A stretch of DNA of 17,477 nt from Pseudomonadota bacterium (GTDB lineage: Bacteria; Pseudomonadota; Gammaproteobacteria; Xanthomonadales; Xanthomonadaceae): positions 1 through 17,477 of the forward strand of contig JAFADB010000210.1 in assembly GCA_023425225.1 (NCBI GenBank), read 5' to 3'. Positions 7,127 to 14,264 of the stretch are shown piece after piece. The first letter of the stretch is position 1, and every line of letters starts with the position of its first letter. The notes under the pieces were generated by a model. The model saw only the letters and a list, made by a program, of their open reading frames with translations. It was not told where the DNA came from and ran no database searches. A program made the translations under genes and the position numbers.

Positions 7127-9301
7127 ATGCAGAGTGCATTCGTCGTCGCGGGACTCCCGGGCTTCGCCGTTGCCGCGGCGCTGCTCGTGGCGGGACTGGC
7201 GGCGGGTGTCGGCATCGCCCGGGGATGGCATCGCCGGCGCAGGGACGGGCAGGCACTGCGTATGCAGCAGGCCCTGCTGGCATCGGGACAGATGCTCTGG
7301 CACTACGACCTGAAGCGGAACCGGCTGCTCCTCATCCGGCCGCACGGCGAGGACGCCGTGGATGGGGCACGGTTTCCGGTGCTGACCTGCCGCATGCCGC
7401 CGGTGCATAGGGAAGACCTGCCCGGCCTGGTGCGACGCCTGGACGAGTACCTGCAGGGCGAGGCGGAGAACTTCGGCTCGCGCCAGCGCATCCGGCTGCC
7501 GGGCGACGATGCGTGGACCTGGCTGCAGGTGGAGGGCCGGCTGGTGGCACGCGATGACCAGGGCGCGCCATCGCAGCTGGCCGGCAGCGCGCGCATCGTC
7601 GAGCAGGCGGCGGACACGGCACGCCTGCGCATCGCCAGCGAGGTGCTGCACACCATGAGCGAGGCGGTGGCGCTGCTGGACCGCGACCTGCGTTTCCTGT
7701 CGATCAACGCCGCGTTCACCCGCATCACCGGCCACGACGAACGGCACGTGCTGGGGCAGCCGCTGTCGCTGCTCGACGACATCTCCGGACAGACCGGCGA
7801 GCTGGCCGAAGCGATGCTGTCGGCCGGTCGCTGGCAGGGCGATGCCTGGAAGCTGCGGCGTGACGGCCAGGACATCCTGTGCCACCTGCGCCACAACGTG
7901 GTGCCCGACGATGCCGGCGGCCCGGCGCTGCACGTGCTGGTGCTCGAGGACATCACCGAACAGAAGCGCGCCGAGCAGGAGCTGCGCTACCTCGCCAACT
8001 ACGACCCGCTCACCGGCCTGCCCAATCGCACCCTGTTCTCCGAGCGGCTGGCGCGCGCGATCGTGCGTGCGCGCCGCCGCGGCACCCGGGTCGCGGTGCT
8101 GTTCATGGACCTGGACCGCTTCAAGAACATCAACGACTCGCTGGGCCACGCGATGGGCGACCGCGTGCTGCGCGCCTCGGCCGGGCGCATCCAGCAGGCG
8201 GTCGGCCCCGAGCACACGGCCGCACGCATCAGCGGCGACGAGTTCGCGGCCATCCTCGTCGACATCGGTTCGGACGCGCAGGCCGACGCGGTCGCGCGAC
8301 GCGTGCTGGCCGCCTTCGATCCGCCGCTGCCGCTGGACGATCGCCACGACGTGACCATCTCTCCTTCGATCGGCATCAGCCTCTATCCCGAGCATGCGCA
8401 GGTCCCCAGCGAGCTGCTGCGCCAGGCCGACACCGCCATGTACCGCGCCAAGTCCGCCGGCCGCCGCACGGTGCAGGTGTATTCGCCCGACATGGACGCG
8501 CATGCACGCCACCGCGCCACCCTGGCCAGCACCCTGCGCGGCATCCGCATGGACGAGGAGCTGGCCATGGTCTACCAGCCGCGCTACTCGCTCGCGCACT
8601 CGCGCATCGTCGGGGCCGAGGCGCTGATGCGCTGGCACAGCCGCCAGTTCGGGATCGTCGCACCGGACCAGTTCATCCCGCTGGCGGAGGAAACCGGCGT
8701 GATCCTGGAGATGGGCGAATGGGCCCTGCGCCAGTCCTGCCTGGCCCTGAAGCGCTGGCAGCGACAGGGCATGGAGGGCCTGCGCATGTCGGTCAACGTC
8801 TCGGCGCTGCAGCTGCAACGCGGCAACCTGCCCGAGGTACTGGACCGGCTGCTGGCCGAGACCGGCGTCCGCGGCCAGGACCTGGAACTGGAACTCACCG
8901 AAACCGTGGTGATGAACGACGTCGGCCGCAACGCCGACACCCTGCATGCCTGCAGGCAGCTGGGAGTGCACCTGGCCATCGACGATTTCGGCACCGGCTA
9001 TTCGTCGCTGGCCTACCTCAAGCGCCTGCCCATCAACACCCTCAAGATCGACCAGGAATTCATCGCCGACCTCACCCGCGACGCCGACGACGAGGCCATC
9101 ACCAGCACCATCATCGCCATGGGTCATTCGCTCGGGCTGGAGGTGGTGGCCGAGGGCGTGGAGAACGCCGGTCAGCTGCGGTTCCTGCGCGGCCACGGCT
9201 GCGACGAGATCCAGGGCTTCCTGCTGTCGCCGCCGCTGCAGGCCGATGCCTGCCTGGACTTCATGCGGCTGCCGGTGCATCTGCCACCATCGGCGTCTTG
9301 A
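7127..9301 (+). CDS. Membrane-anchored PAS-PAS-GGDEF-EAL c-di-GMP signalling protein, 724 aa
   Basis: ATG 7127 is chosen because the protein then begins with one hydrophobic segment (about 5-31) followed by Arg-rich WHRRRR, a typical single inner-membrane anchor. No clear ribosome site precedes it. Two PAS-like sensor domains follow (about 45-160 and 168-285). The GGDEF domain (about 287-455) has MDLDRFKNIND at 327-337 but a variant SGDEF at 369-373, and no RxxD inhibitory site just upstream. The EAL domain (about 468-712) keeps E498-A499-L500, N557 (VNVSA), E589 (ELTET), D619-D620 (DDFGTGYSSL), K640, and E676/E679 (AEGVE), so it has what a c-di-GMP phosphodiesterase needs. Net activity is probably breakdown, with the GGDEF half weakly active or regulatory; this is inferred. 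It sits head-to-head with ygfB and directly upstream of the TIGR02449 and zapA genes. Confidence 0.93.
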   Translation: MQSAFVVAGLPGFAVAAALLVAGLAAGVGIARGWHRRRRDGQALRMQQALLASGQMLWHYDLKRNRLLLIRPHGEDAVDGARFPVLTCRMPPVHREDLPGLVRRLDEYLQGEAENFGSRQRIRLPGDDAWTWLQVEGRLVARDDQGAPSQLAGSARIVEQAADTARLRIASEVLHTMSEAVALLDRDLRFLSINAAFTRITGHDERHVLGQPLSLLDDISGQTGELAEAMLSAGRWQGDAWKLRRDGQDILCHLRHNVVPDDAGGPALHVLVLEDITEQKRAEQELRYLANYDPLTGLPNRTLFSERLARAIVRARRRGTRVAVLFMDLDRFKNINDSLGHAMGDRVLRASAGRIQQAVGPEHTAARISGDEFAAILVDIGSDAQADAVARRVLAAFDPPLPLDDRHDVTISPSIGISLYPEHAQVPSELLRQADTAMYRAKSAGRRTVQVYSPDMDAHARHRATLASTLRGIRMDEELAMVYQPRYSLAHSRIVGAEALMRWHSRQFGIVAPDQFIPLAEETGVILEMGEWALRQSCLALKRWQRQGMEGLRMSVNVSALQLQRGNLPEVLDRLLAETGVRGQDLELELTETVVMNDVGRNADTLHACRQLGVHLAIDDFGTGYSSLAYLKRLPINTLKIDQEFIADLTRDADDEAITSTIIAMGHSLGLEVVAEGVENAGQLRFLRGHGCDEIQGFLLSPPLQADACLDFMRLPVHLPPSAS

Positions 9302-9334
9302 CCGCCGTCGAACCCCATGCCTATCGTGCCGCCC

Positions 9335-9556
9335 ATGGACAACGCCGATATCCTCGCCCAGCTGCAAGCCCTGTCGGCCCGCATCCAGTTGCTGGCCGAG
9401 CGCAGCCAGCGCCTGGCCGAGGAGAACCGCAGCCTGCGCCTGCAGCATGAGCAGTTGCTGGGCGAGCGCTCGCAGCTGCTGAGCAAGAACGAGCAGGCGC
9501 GCTCGCGCGTGGAGGCCATGATCACCCGGCTCAAGTCGCTGGAGCAGCACACGTGA
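9335..9556 (+). CDS. TIGR02449 family small coiled-coil protein, 73 aa
   Basis: A short, almost entirely helical protein with Leu-rich heptads from about residue 8 to 70, ending SRVEAMITRLKSLE, the conserved end of TIGR02449. ATG 9335 (MDNADIL) is preferred because it begins where the family begins; an in-frame ATG at 9317 would add six residues, and neither start has a clear ribosome site. Its TGA overlaps the GTG start of zapA, so it is co-translated with a cell-division gene. A small coiled coil next to zapA recalls ZapB-type partners, but that is only a positional hint. Function is unknown. Confidence 0.82.
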   Translation: MDNADILAQLQALSARIQLLAERSQRLAEENRSLRLQHEQLLGERSQLLSKNEQARSRVEAMITRLKSLEQHT

Positions 9557-9852
9557 GCACTACCGCACCGGTCAGCGTCCGCATCCTCGATCGCGAGTAC
9601 ACCGTGGGCGTGGAGGAGAACGAGCGCGACAGCCTCGCCGCCGCCGCGCGTCTGCTCGACCTGCGCATGCGCGAGATCCGCGGCAGCAACCGCATGGCGG
9701 GAGTGGACCGCATCGCCGTGCTGGCCGCGCTCAACCTGGCCCACGAGCTGCAGCAGCTGCGCGACGAACAGGAACAGACCCAGCGCGAGCTGTCGCGCAC
9801 GCTGGACGAACTCAATCGCCAGCTCGACCGCGCCACCCATACGCTGGACTGA
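9553..9852 (+). CDS. zapA: Cell division protein ZapA, 99 aa
   Basis: A cytoplasmic activator of Z-ring assembly that binds FtsZ and promotes bundling of its filaments. It begins with GTG at 9553, overlapping the previous stop (GTGA), with GGAG (9541-9544) 8 bases upstream. The N-terminal globular part has the family pattern VRILDREYTVGV, AAARLLDLRMREIR and DRIAVLAALNLAHEL. A C-terminal coiled coil runs from about residue 58 to 95. The length is close to E. coli ZapA (109 aa). It lies immediately upstream of ssrS, as in many gammaproteobacteria. Confidence 0.94.
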   Translation: MSTTAPVSVRILDREYTVGVEENERDSLAAAARLLDLRMREIRGSNRMAGVDRIAVLAALNLAHELQQLRDEQEQTQRELSRTLDELNRQLDRATHTLD

Positions 9853-9915
9853 AACCCAATGCGCGGTGCGATTGGAAAAATGAATCCGCTGGGAACGAAA
9901 ACGGCGCGAACGCAC

Positions 9916-9943
9916 TAGCCAGATCGGAGCAGCCGGCTATAAT
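9916..9943 (+). promoter_or_regulatory. Promoter of ssrS (6S RNA)
   Basis: A perfect -10 box TATAAT (9938-9943) follows a 16-base spacer and a weaker -35 TAGCCA (9916-9921, 4 of 6 to TTGACA). Transcription would start about 7 bases downstream at G9950, exactly the first base of the predicted 6S terminal stem. A perfect -10 box is rare in this G+C-rich window. Confidence 0.75.
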
Positions 9944-9949
9944 CGGCTT

Positions 9950-10135
9950 GCGTTCTCTGCCGTGAACGACGGCGTGTGCAAACATTCGCCTTGTCCCTTA
10001 ATGACGACCACGGGGGCGCGACGAAGCCGGGTGTGCAGGTCTGCCTTGCAGCGGAAAGCCCGATGGTTTCCCAGCGTTCCCACTTGAACCCCGGGTTCAA
10101 GGTCGTTTCGCACGCATCGTCATGGCGGAGAATGC
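9950..10135 (+). ncRNA. ssrS: 6S RNA, about 186 nt
   Basis: 6S RNA mimics an open promoter and sequesters sigma-70 RNA polymerase, mainly in stationary phase. The ends form a 16-base-pair terminal stem (9950-9965 with 10120-10135, including three G-U pairs). A further 5-pair helix (9972-9976 with 10111-10115) lies just inside. Near the 3' end CTTGAACCCCGGGTTCAAG (10083-10101) is a palindromic hairpin almost identical in type to the TTGAACC/GGGTTCAAGG hairpin of E. coli 6S RNA. Predicted length is 186 nt against 184 in E. coli. Placement between zapA and fau is the conserved location. The ends are inferred from the promoter and the pairing, not from data. Confidence 0.93.
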
Positions 10136-10143
10136 AATATTCC

Positions 10144-10175
10144 GGAACGGCGCCGAAAGGCGCCGTTCCTTATTT
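10144..10175 (+). terminator. Intrinsic terminator after ssrS
   Basis: GGAACGGCGCC (10144-10154), a GAAA tetraloop and GGCGCCGTTCC (10159-10169) form a perfect 11-bp stem, followed by TTATTT. It begins 9 bases after the predicted 6S 3' end, so the primary transcript would need 3' trimming. It also separates ssrS from fau, so fau is either expressed by readthrough or from its own promoter. Confidence 0.88.
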
Positions 10176-10434
10176 CCCCCTCCTCCTTCCGGCAGAAGAG
10201 CTTGCTTCCGCGAAGCCGGGGTTGCCCGCTCGCGAGGCGGGATGCCGAAGCGGACGACGGAGCCGGTCCGCAGGCGCGGCACGCGATGGACGGATGAGGG
10301 AACGCACGGCCCGACGTCGTTTCGACTGCACGAGGCTTCGCCCATATCCCTGGCCGATGGGAGACGCTTTTACGGCCTAGGCATCCGCGGTGCGGGCGCC
10401 GACAATGGCGCCGGAGTCCACCCGCCCTCGCCCG
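10176..10434 (+). other. Gap between the ssrS terminator and fau, with two small hairpins
   Basis: This 259-base stretch has no convincing reading frame. It holds a hairpin CCCGC...GCGGG around 10226-10242 and GGCGCC-GACAAT-GGCGCC at 10395-10412, the latter 22 bases before the chosen fau start. Either might affect fau expression. No known riboswitch motif was recognised. Confidence 0.3.
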
Positions 10435-11021
10435 ATGACCGTCAACGAACGCGATACCCTGCGCCGGCAACTGCGCGAACGCCGCCGCGCCATTCCGGCC
10501 GCCGAGCGCATCGCTGCCGCCGACGCGCTGGCGCAGCACCTGCTCGCCCTGCCCTTCGCCCCGCACGGTGGCCATGTCGCAGGCTACTGGGCGGCGGATG
10601 GCGAGATCGCCCTGCATCGCTGGCAACTGGGTCTTCCCGCCGACGTCGTCTACTGCCTGCCGGTGCTGCACGGACAGGTCCTGCGCTTCGCGCCCTGGCG
10701 TCCCGGGCAGGCGCTGACCAGCAACCGATTCGGCATTCCCGAGCCCGACGTCGATCCCTCCCAGGCACTGCCGGCCGAGGCCATGGCGCTGGTGGCGATG
10801 CCGCTGGTCGGTTTCGACGGTGCCGGCAACCGGCTCGGCATGGGAGGCGGCTGGTATGATCGCAGCTTCGCATTCCGGCAGCGCGAGGTGCCGCCGCCAT
10901 GGCTGGTCGGTGTCGGCTTCGCCGCGCAGCGCGTCCCGTCGCTGGCCGCCGCCGGCTGGGACGTGCCGGCCGACGCCATCTGCACCGAACGCGAAACCCT
11001 CCTCCTGCAAAGCCCTTCCGC

Positions 11022-11025
<4 letters not shown>
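10435..11025 (+). CDS. fau: 5-formyltetrahydrofolate cyclo-ligase, 196 aa
   Basis: A cytoplasmic ATP-dependent enzyme that converts 5-formyl-THF (folinate) to 5,10-methenyl-THF, returning stored folate to one-carbon metabolism. ATG 10435 is chosen because the family's N-terminal helix (LRRQLRERRRAI) begins a few residues later; in-frame GTG 10390 and ATG 10405 are alternatives, and none has a good ribosome site. The C-terminal nucleotide-binding motif is visible as GFDGAGNRLGMGGGWYDR at residues 126-143, with Trp140 where many homologues have Tyr. The gene follows ssrS, as in E. coli where ssrS and ygfA are co-transcribed, and overlaps the EVE gene by 4 bases (ATGA). Confidence 0.93.
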
Positions 11026-11492
<467 letters not shown>

Positions 11493-11520
11493 CTCCCGAT
11501 CGTGCCGCAGCGGCGCGGTG

Positions 11521-11538
11521 GCGGCGTCAGCCGCGATG
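11521..11538 (+). repeat. Possible degenerate half of the REP-like palindrome
   Basis: GCGGCGTCAGCCGCGATG differs by one base from the corresponding stretch of the complete palindrome at 14182-14245. It lies in the 148-base gap before rpiA. A good second arm is not visible, so it would be a decayed or solo copy. Confidence 0.35.
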
Positions 11539-11640
11539 GCCTTGCGCCCGGCCAAGTCCGATGTCGGCGACCACTTCCACATCGATCCACGATGGCTCCG
11601 GCAGCAGTGCCCTGCCCCATCCCAGACCCATGGAATCCCA

Positions 11641-12291
11641 ATGAGCGAAGCAAAGCGGCTGGCTGCCGAAAAAGCCATCGAATTCATCGAGGACGGCATG
11701 ATCGTCGGCGTCGGCACCGGCTCGACCGTGGCCTACTTCATCGATGCGCTGGCGCGGATCAAGGAGCGCATCAAGGCCACCGTCTCCAGCTCCGAGCAGA
11801 GCACCGCGCGGCTGAAGCAGCACGGCATCGAGGTGCTGGACCTCAACCACACCGGCAACCTGTCGCTGTACGTGGACGGCGCCGACGAGTGCGACCCGGG
11901 CAAGTGCCTGATCAAGGGCGGTGGCGCCGCGCTGACCCGCGAGAAGATCATCGCCGAGGCCAGCGAGAAATTCGTCTGCATCGTCGATCCCAGCAAGCAG
12001 GTGCCGGTGCTGGGCCGGTTCCCGCTGCCGGTGGAGGTCATCCCGATGGCACGCAGCCTGGTCGCGCGCGAGATCCTCGCCCGCACCGGCGGCCAGCCGG
12101 TCTGGCGCGATGGCACGGTCACCGACAACGGCAACGTGATCCTGGACGTCCACCACCTTTCGATCACCGACCCGGTGGCGCTGGAACGCGATCTCAACCA
12201 GATCCCCGGCGTGGTCACCGTCGGCCTGTTCGCGCGTCGTCGCGCCGACGTGGTGATCGTCGGCGGCGAACCGCCCGTCGTGCTGGGCTGA
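11641..12291 (+). CDS. rpiA: Ribose-5-phosphate isomerase A, 216 aa
   Basis: A cytoplasmic enzyme interconverting ribose 5-phosphate and ribulose 5-phosphate in the non-oxidative pentose phosphate pathway. The start is ATG 11641 with GGAA 5 bases upstream; E. coli RpiA has 219 residues. The phosphate-binding loop GVGTGSTV is at 23-30, the DGADE motif at 79-83 (D79, D82), and the catalytic region KGGGAALTREK at 92-102. E101 is equivalent to the general base E103 of E. coli, and K92 to K94. The C-terminal part (GVVTVGLFARRRADVVIVG) is also typical. It is preceded by a 148-base gap and appears to be its own transcription unit. Confidence 0.97.
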   Translation: MSEAKRLAAEKAIEFIEDGMIVGVGTGSTVAYFIDALARIKERIKATVSSSEQSTARLKQHGIEVLDLNHTGNLSLYVDGADECDPGKCLIKGGGAALTREKIIAEASEKFVCIVDPSKQVPVLGRFPLPVEVIPMARSLVAREILARTGGQPVWRDGTVTDNGNVILDVHHLSITDPVALERDLNQIPGVVTVGLFARRRADVVIVGGEPPVVLG

Positions 12292-12462
12292 CTCCGGCAC
12301 GCGCGATCCTGTCCTGCCGCACGGATGACCGGACAGGCACAGAGAGAGCTGTCACTCTGTAGCGCGGCCGTTCCCGCCGGCAGACCGGACACGCCGACCG
12401 CTTGACGGCGCGGCGCGCTTCATCGAAGGTGCGCCACGATCCCTGCCGCCGGAATTGCCACG

Positions 12463-12915
12463 ATGACGTCCCCGCTCCGCCTTGCCGCGCTCGCCCTCCT
12501 GTTCCTGCTCAGCGGCTGCGCCAGCGCCGGCGGCAAATGGGTGGAACTGGGTGGCCAGCGCTACCAGGTGGAGATCGCCCAGGACGATGCCACCCGTGCG
12601 CGCGGGCTGATGTTCCGCGACTCGATGCCGGCCGACCACGGCATGTTGTTCATCCACGACGCCGAGGAGCCGCAGGCGTACTGGATGAAGAACACGCGGA
12701 TCGCGCTGGACATCCTCTACTTCGACAATGCCCGCAAGCTGGTGGCGCAGCAGCGCGACGTGCCGCCGTGCTCGGCCGGCAATGCCTGCCCGCCCTATCC
12801 CAGCCGGCGGCCGGCGCGCTACGTGCTGGAGCTCAACGCCGGCCAGGCGGCGAAGCTGGACCTGAAGGACGGCCAGGAGCTCGGCTTCGGCCCGGCCATC
12901 CCCACGCTGCCCTGA
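12463..12915 (+). CDS. DUF192 family lipoprotein, 150 aa
   Basis: Begins with a lipoprotein signal peptide: hydrophobic core LAALALLFLL and lipobox L16-S17-G18-C19, so the mature protein would be lipid-anchored at Cys19 in the envelope. The rest is one DUF192 domain: RARGLMFR at 45-52, a WMKNTRIALDILYFD stretch at 74-88, and a loop with C103 and C109 followed by Pro/Tyr, as is typical. ATG 12463 has GGAA 8 bases upstream. The domain is widespread and structurally known but without an assigned biochemical role. A 171-base gap without a gene separates it from rpiA; the next gene starts 57 bases after its stop. Confidence 0.9.
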   Translation: MTSPLRLAALALLFLLSGCASAGGKWVELGGQRYQVEIAQDDATRARGLMFRDSMPADHGMLFIHDAEEPQAYWMKNTRIALDILYFDNARKLVAQQRDVPPCSAGNACPPYPSRRPARYVLELNAGQAAKLDLKDGQELGFGPAIPTLP

Positions 12916-12972
12916 CTACTGTCAGCAGCCGGCGGACTTGAAGCGCGGACGATTTGCCGCCAGTCTTTGCCC

Positions 12973-13818
12973 ATGGGGGATCGACTGACACTGCCCGACT
13001 GGAATTCGCTGGCGAACCTGGACGACGACGCACTGCCGCTGCTGTCCAGCGCCCTGCTGATCGCGCACGACGAATACCCGCAGCTCGAAGTCGCCCGGTA
13101 CGACAGGCTGCTGCAGGGCTACGCGGAGCACTTGCGCACCGAGGTGGACGCCATCGACGTGTGGCCGCTGAAGATGGCCGCCATCAACCGCCACCTGTTC
13201 GACGAGCTGGGCTACGCCGGCGACCACGACGAGTACTACGACCCGCGCAACAGCTATCTCAACCAGGTGTTCGAGCGCCGCCTGGGCAACCCGATCTCGC
13301 TGGCGCTGGTGCAGATCGAGGTCGCGCGGCGACTGGGCGTGCCGCTGGACGGGGTGTCGTTCCCGGGCCACTTCCTGGTGCGCCTGCCGGTGGACGATGG
13401 CCTGCTGGTGATGGATCCGTTCAATGGCGGCCGTCCGCTGGGCGTGGACGAGCTGCGCGAGCGCGCCCGCCCGCACCTGGGCGGGGAAGCGCCCGACGAC
13501 CGCGTGCTGCTGCAGATCCTCGATCCGGCGCCGCACCGGGCGATCCTGGTGCGCATCCTGCGCAACCTGCAGAGCGCGTACGCCGAGCGCGAGCAGTGGG
13601 ACCGCGCCGCACGCAGCGCCGATCGCGTGCTCAAGCTGGTTCCCGACCAGCCCGAGGCCCTGCGCGACCGCGGCCTGGCCTACCTGCAACTGGAATACCG
13701 TCCCGGTGCGCAGCAGGATCTCTCGCGCTACCTGCAGCTCAATCCGCAGGCCGACGATGCCGCCGCGATCCGCGAACGGCTGGTGGACCTAAGCGCGCTG
13801 CCGCTGCGGACGCACTGA
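12973..13818 (+). CDS. SirB1 family protein: transglutaminase-like domain plus TPR repeats, 281 aa
   Basis: ATG 12973 is preferred over an in-frame TTG two codons upstream; no clear ribosome site is visible. The core NSYLNQVFERRLGNPISLAL (93-112), followed by EVARRLGVPLDGVSFPGHFLVR to residue 137 and VMDPFNGG (147-153), is the SirB1 (YchA) signature, a fold related to papain-like transglutaminases. In this family the expected catalytic Cys is often replaced, and I see no Cys in this core, so peptidase activity is unlikely. Residues about 190-262 form two TPR-type helical pairs (QPEALRDRGLAYLQLEY), suggesting protein binding. Predicted cytoplasmic. The name comes from a Salmonella regulator locus; the true function is unknown. 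Confidence 0.88.
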   Translation: MGDRLTLPDWNSLANLDDDALPLLSSALLIAHDEYPQLEVARYDRLLQGYAEHLRTEVDAIDVWPLKMAAINRHLFDELGYAGDHDEYYDPRNSYLNQVFERRLGNPISLALVQIEVARRLGVPLDGVSFPGHFLVRLPVDDGLLVMDPFNGGRPLGVDELRERARPHLGGEAPDDRVLLQILDPAPHRAILVRILRNLQSAYAEREQWDRAARSADRVLKLVPDQPEALRDRGLAYLQLEYRPGAQQDLSRYLQLNPQADDAAAIRERLVDLSALPLRTH

Positions 13819-13835
13819 GCCGCCGCGACGGCGGC
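13819..13835. terminator. Short hairpin between convergent SirB1 and rubredoxin genes
   Basis: GCCGCC-GCGAC-GGCGGC begins directly after the SirB1-type stop and ends 8 bases before the rubredoxin stop on the other strand. It could act as a bidirectional terminator, but no T tract follows on either strand. Confidence 0.3.
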
Positions 13836-13843
13836 GACACCGC

Positions 13844-14035
13844 TCAGTCCAGTTCCACCATCTCGAAGTCGTCCTTGGTCACGCCGCAATCGGGGCACGT
13901 CCAGGTATCGGGGATGTCCTCCCAGCGGGTACCCGGCGCGATGCCCTCTTCCGGCAGGCCGTCGACTTCTTTGTAGATGAAGCCGCAGACGACGCACATC
14001 CAGGTGCGGAAAGTGGTGGCAGTAGCGTCGGTCAT
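13844..14035 (-). CDS. Rubredoxin, 63 aa
   Basis: A small cytoplasmic electron carrier with one iron held by four cysteines. The ligands are C14 and C17 (MCVVCGF) and C47 and C50 (CPDCG). The conserved WEDIPDTW stretch and the acidic C-terminus (FEMVELD) are typical. The start at 14035 (MTDATATTF) is preferred over an upstream in-frame ATG at 14092, whose extra 19 residues look like non-coding sequence. Length is slightly above that of the 52-55 aa anaerobe proteins because of the N-terminal extension. No reductase or alkane hydroxylase gene is adjacent, so its partner is not apparent. Confidence 0.94.
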   Translation of the reverse strand: MTDATATTFRTWMCVVCGFIYKEVDGLPEEGIAPGTRWEDIPDTWTCPDCGVTKDDFEMVELD

Positions 14036-14181
14036 CGGGGATCGCGGCAGGGTCGGTGGGCAGCGGGCATTGTCCCATCCCCGCCGGTGCACCGGAAGTT
14101 GCGTTGCTGAATGCCTGCCGGGCGGCGTGCGGCGCGTAACCCGTCATGGGCGGCGTGACTGGCGCTTCGCGTCTGCGGGAA

Positions 14182-14245
14182 GTGGGAGCGGCGTCGGCCG
14201 CGATGCTTTCCGGTCGCCGCCCATCGAGGCTGACGTCGCTCCCAC
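14182..14245. repeat. REP-like imperfect palindrome, 64 bp
   Basis: Two 23-base arms (14182-14204 and 14223-14245) are inverted copies with 20 of 23 positions matching, separated by 18 bases. The arms begin GTGGGAGCG and end GCTCCCAC. This is the form of the repetitive extragenic palindromes common between genes in xanthomonads and pseudomonads. It lies in the 229-base gap between the M14 gene stop and the rubredoxin start, 20 bases downstream of the M14 stop. It may act as a transcript-end structure or a target of a REP-associated transposase; no such transposase is in the window. Confidence 0.75.
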
Positions 14246-14264
14246 AGTCGCCCCTGGACGAGCG

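Noticed and set aside
7103..9550. Long open frame on the minus strand opposite the GGDEF-EAL gene
   Set aside because: Its translation is low-complexity, His/Gln/Arg/Val-rich with no domain, as expected opposite a G+C-rich gene; the plus strand encodes clear GGDEF and EAL motifs.
12339..12360. ACAGAG-N10-CTCTGT inverted repeat after rpiA
   Set aside because: The stem is 6 bp with a 10-base loop and no T run; could be chance. No gene was seen in the 171-base gap.
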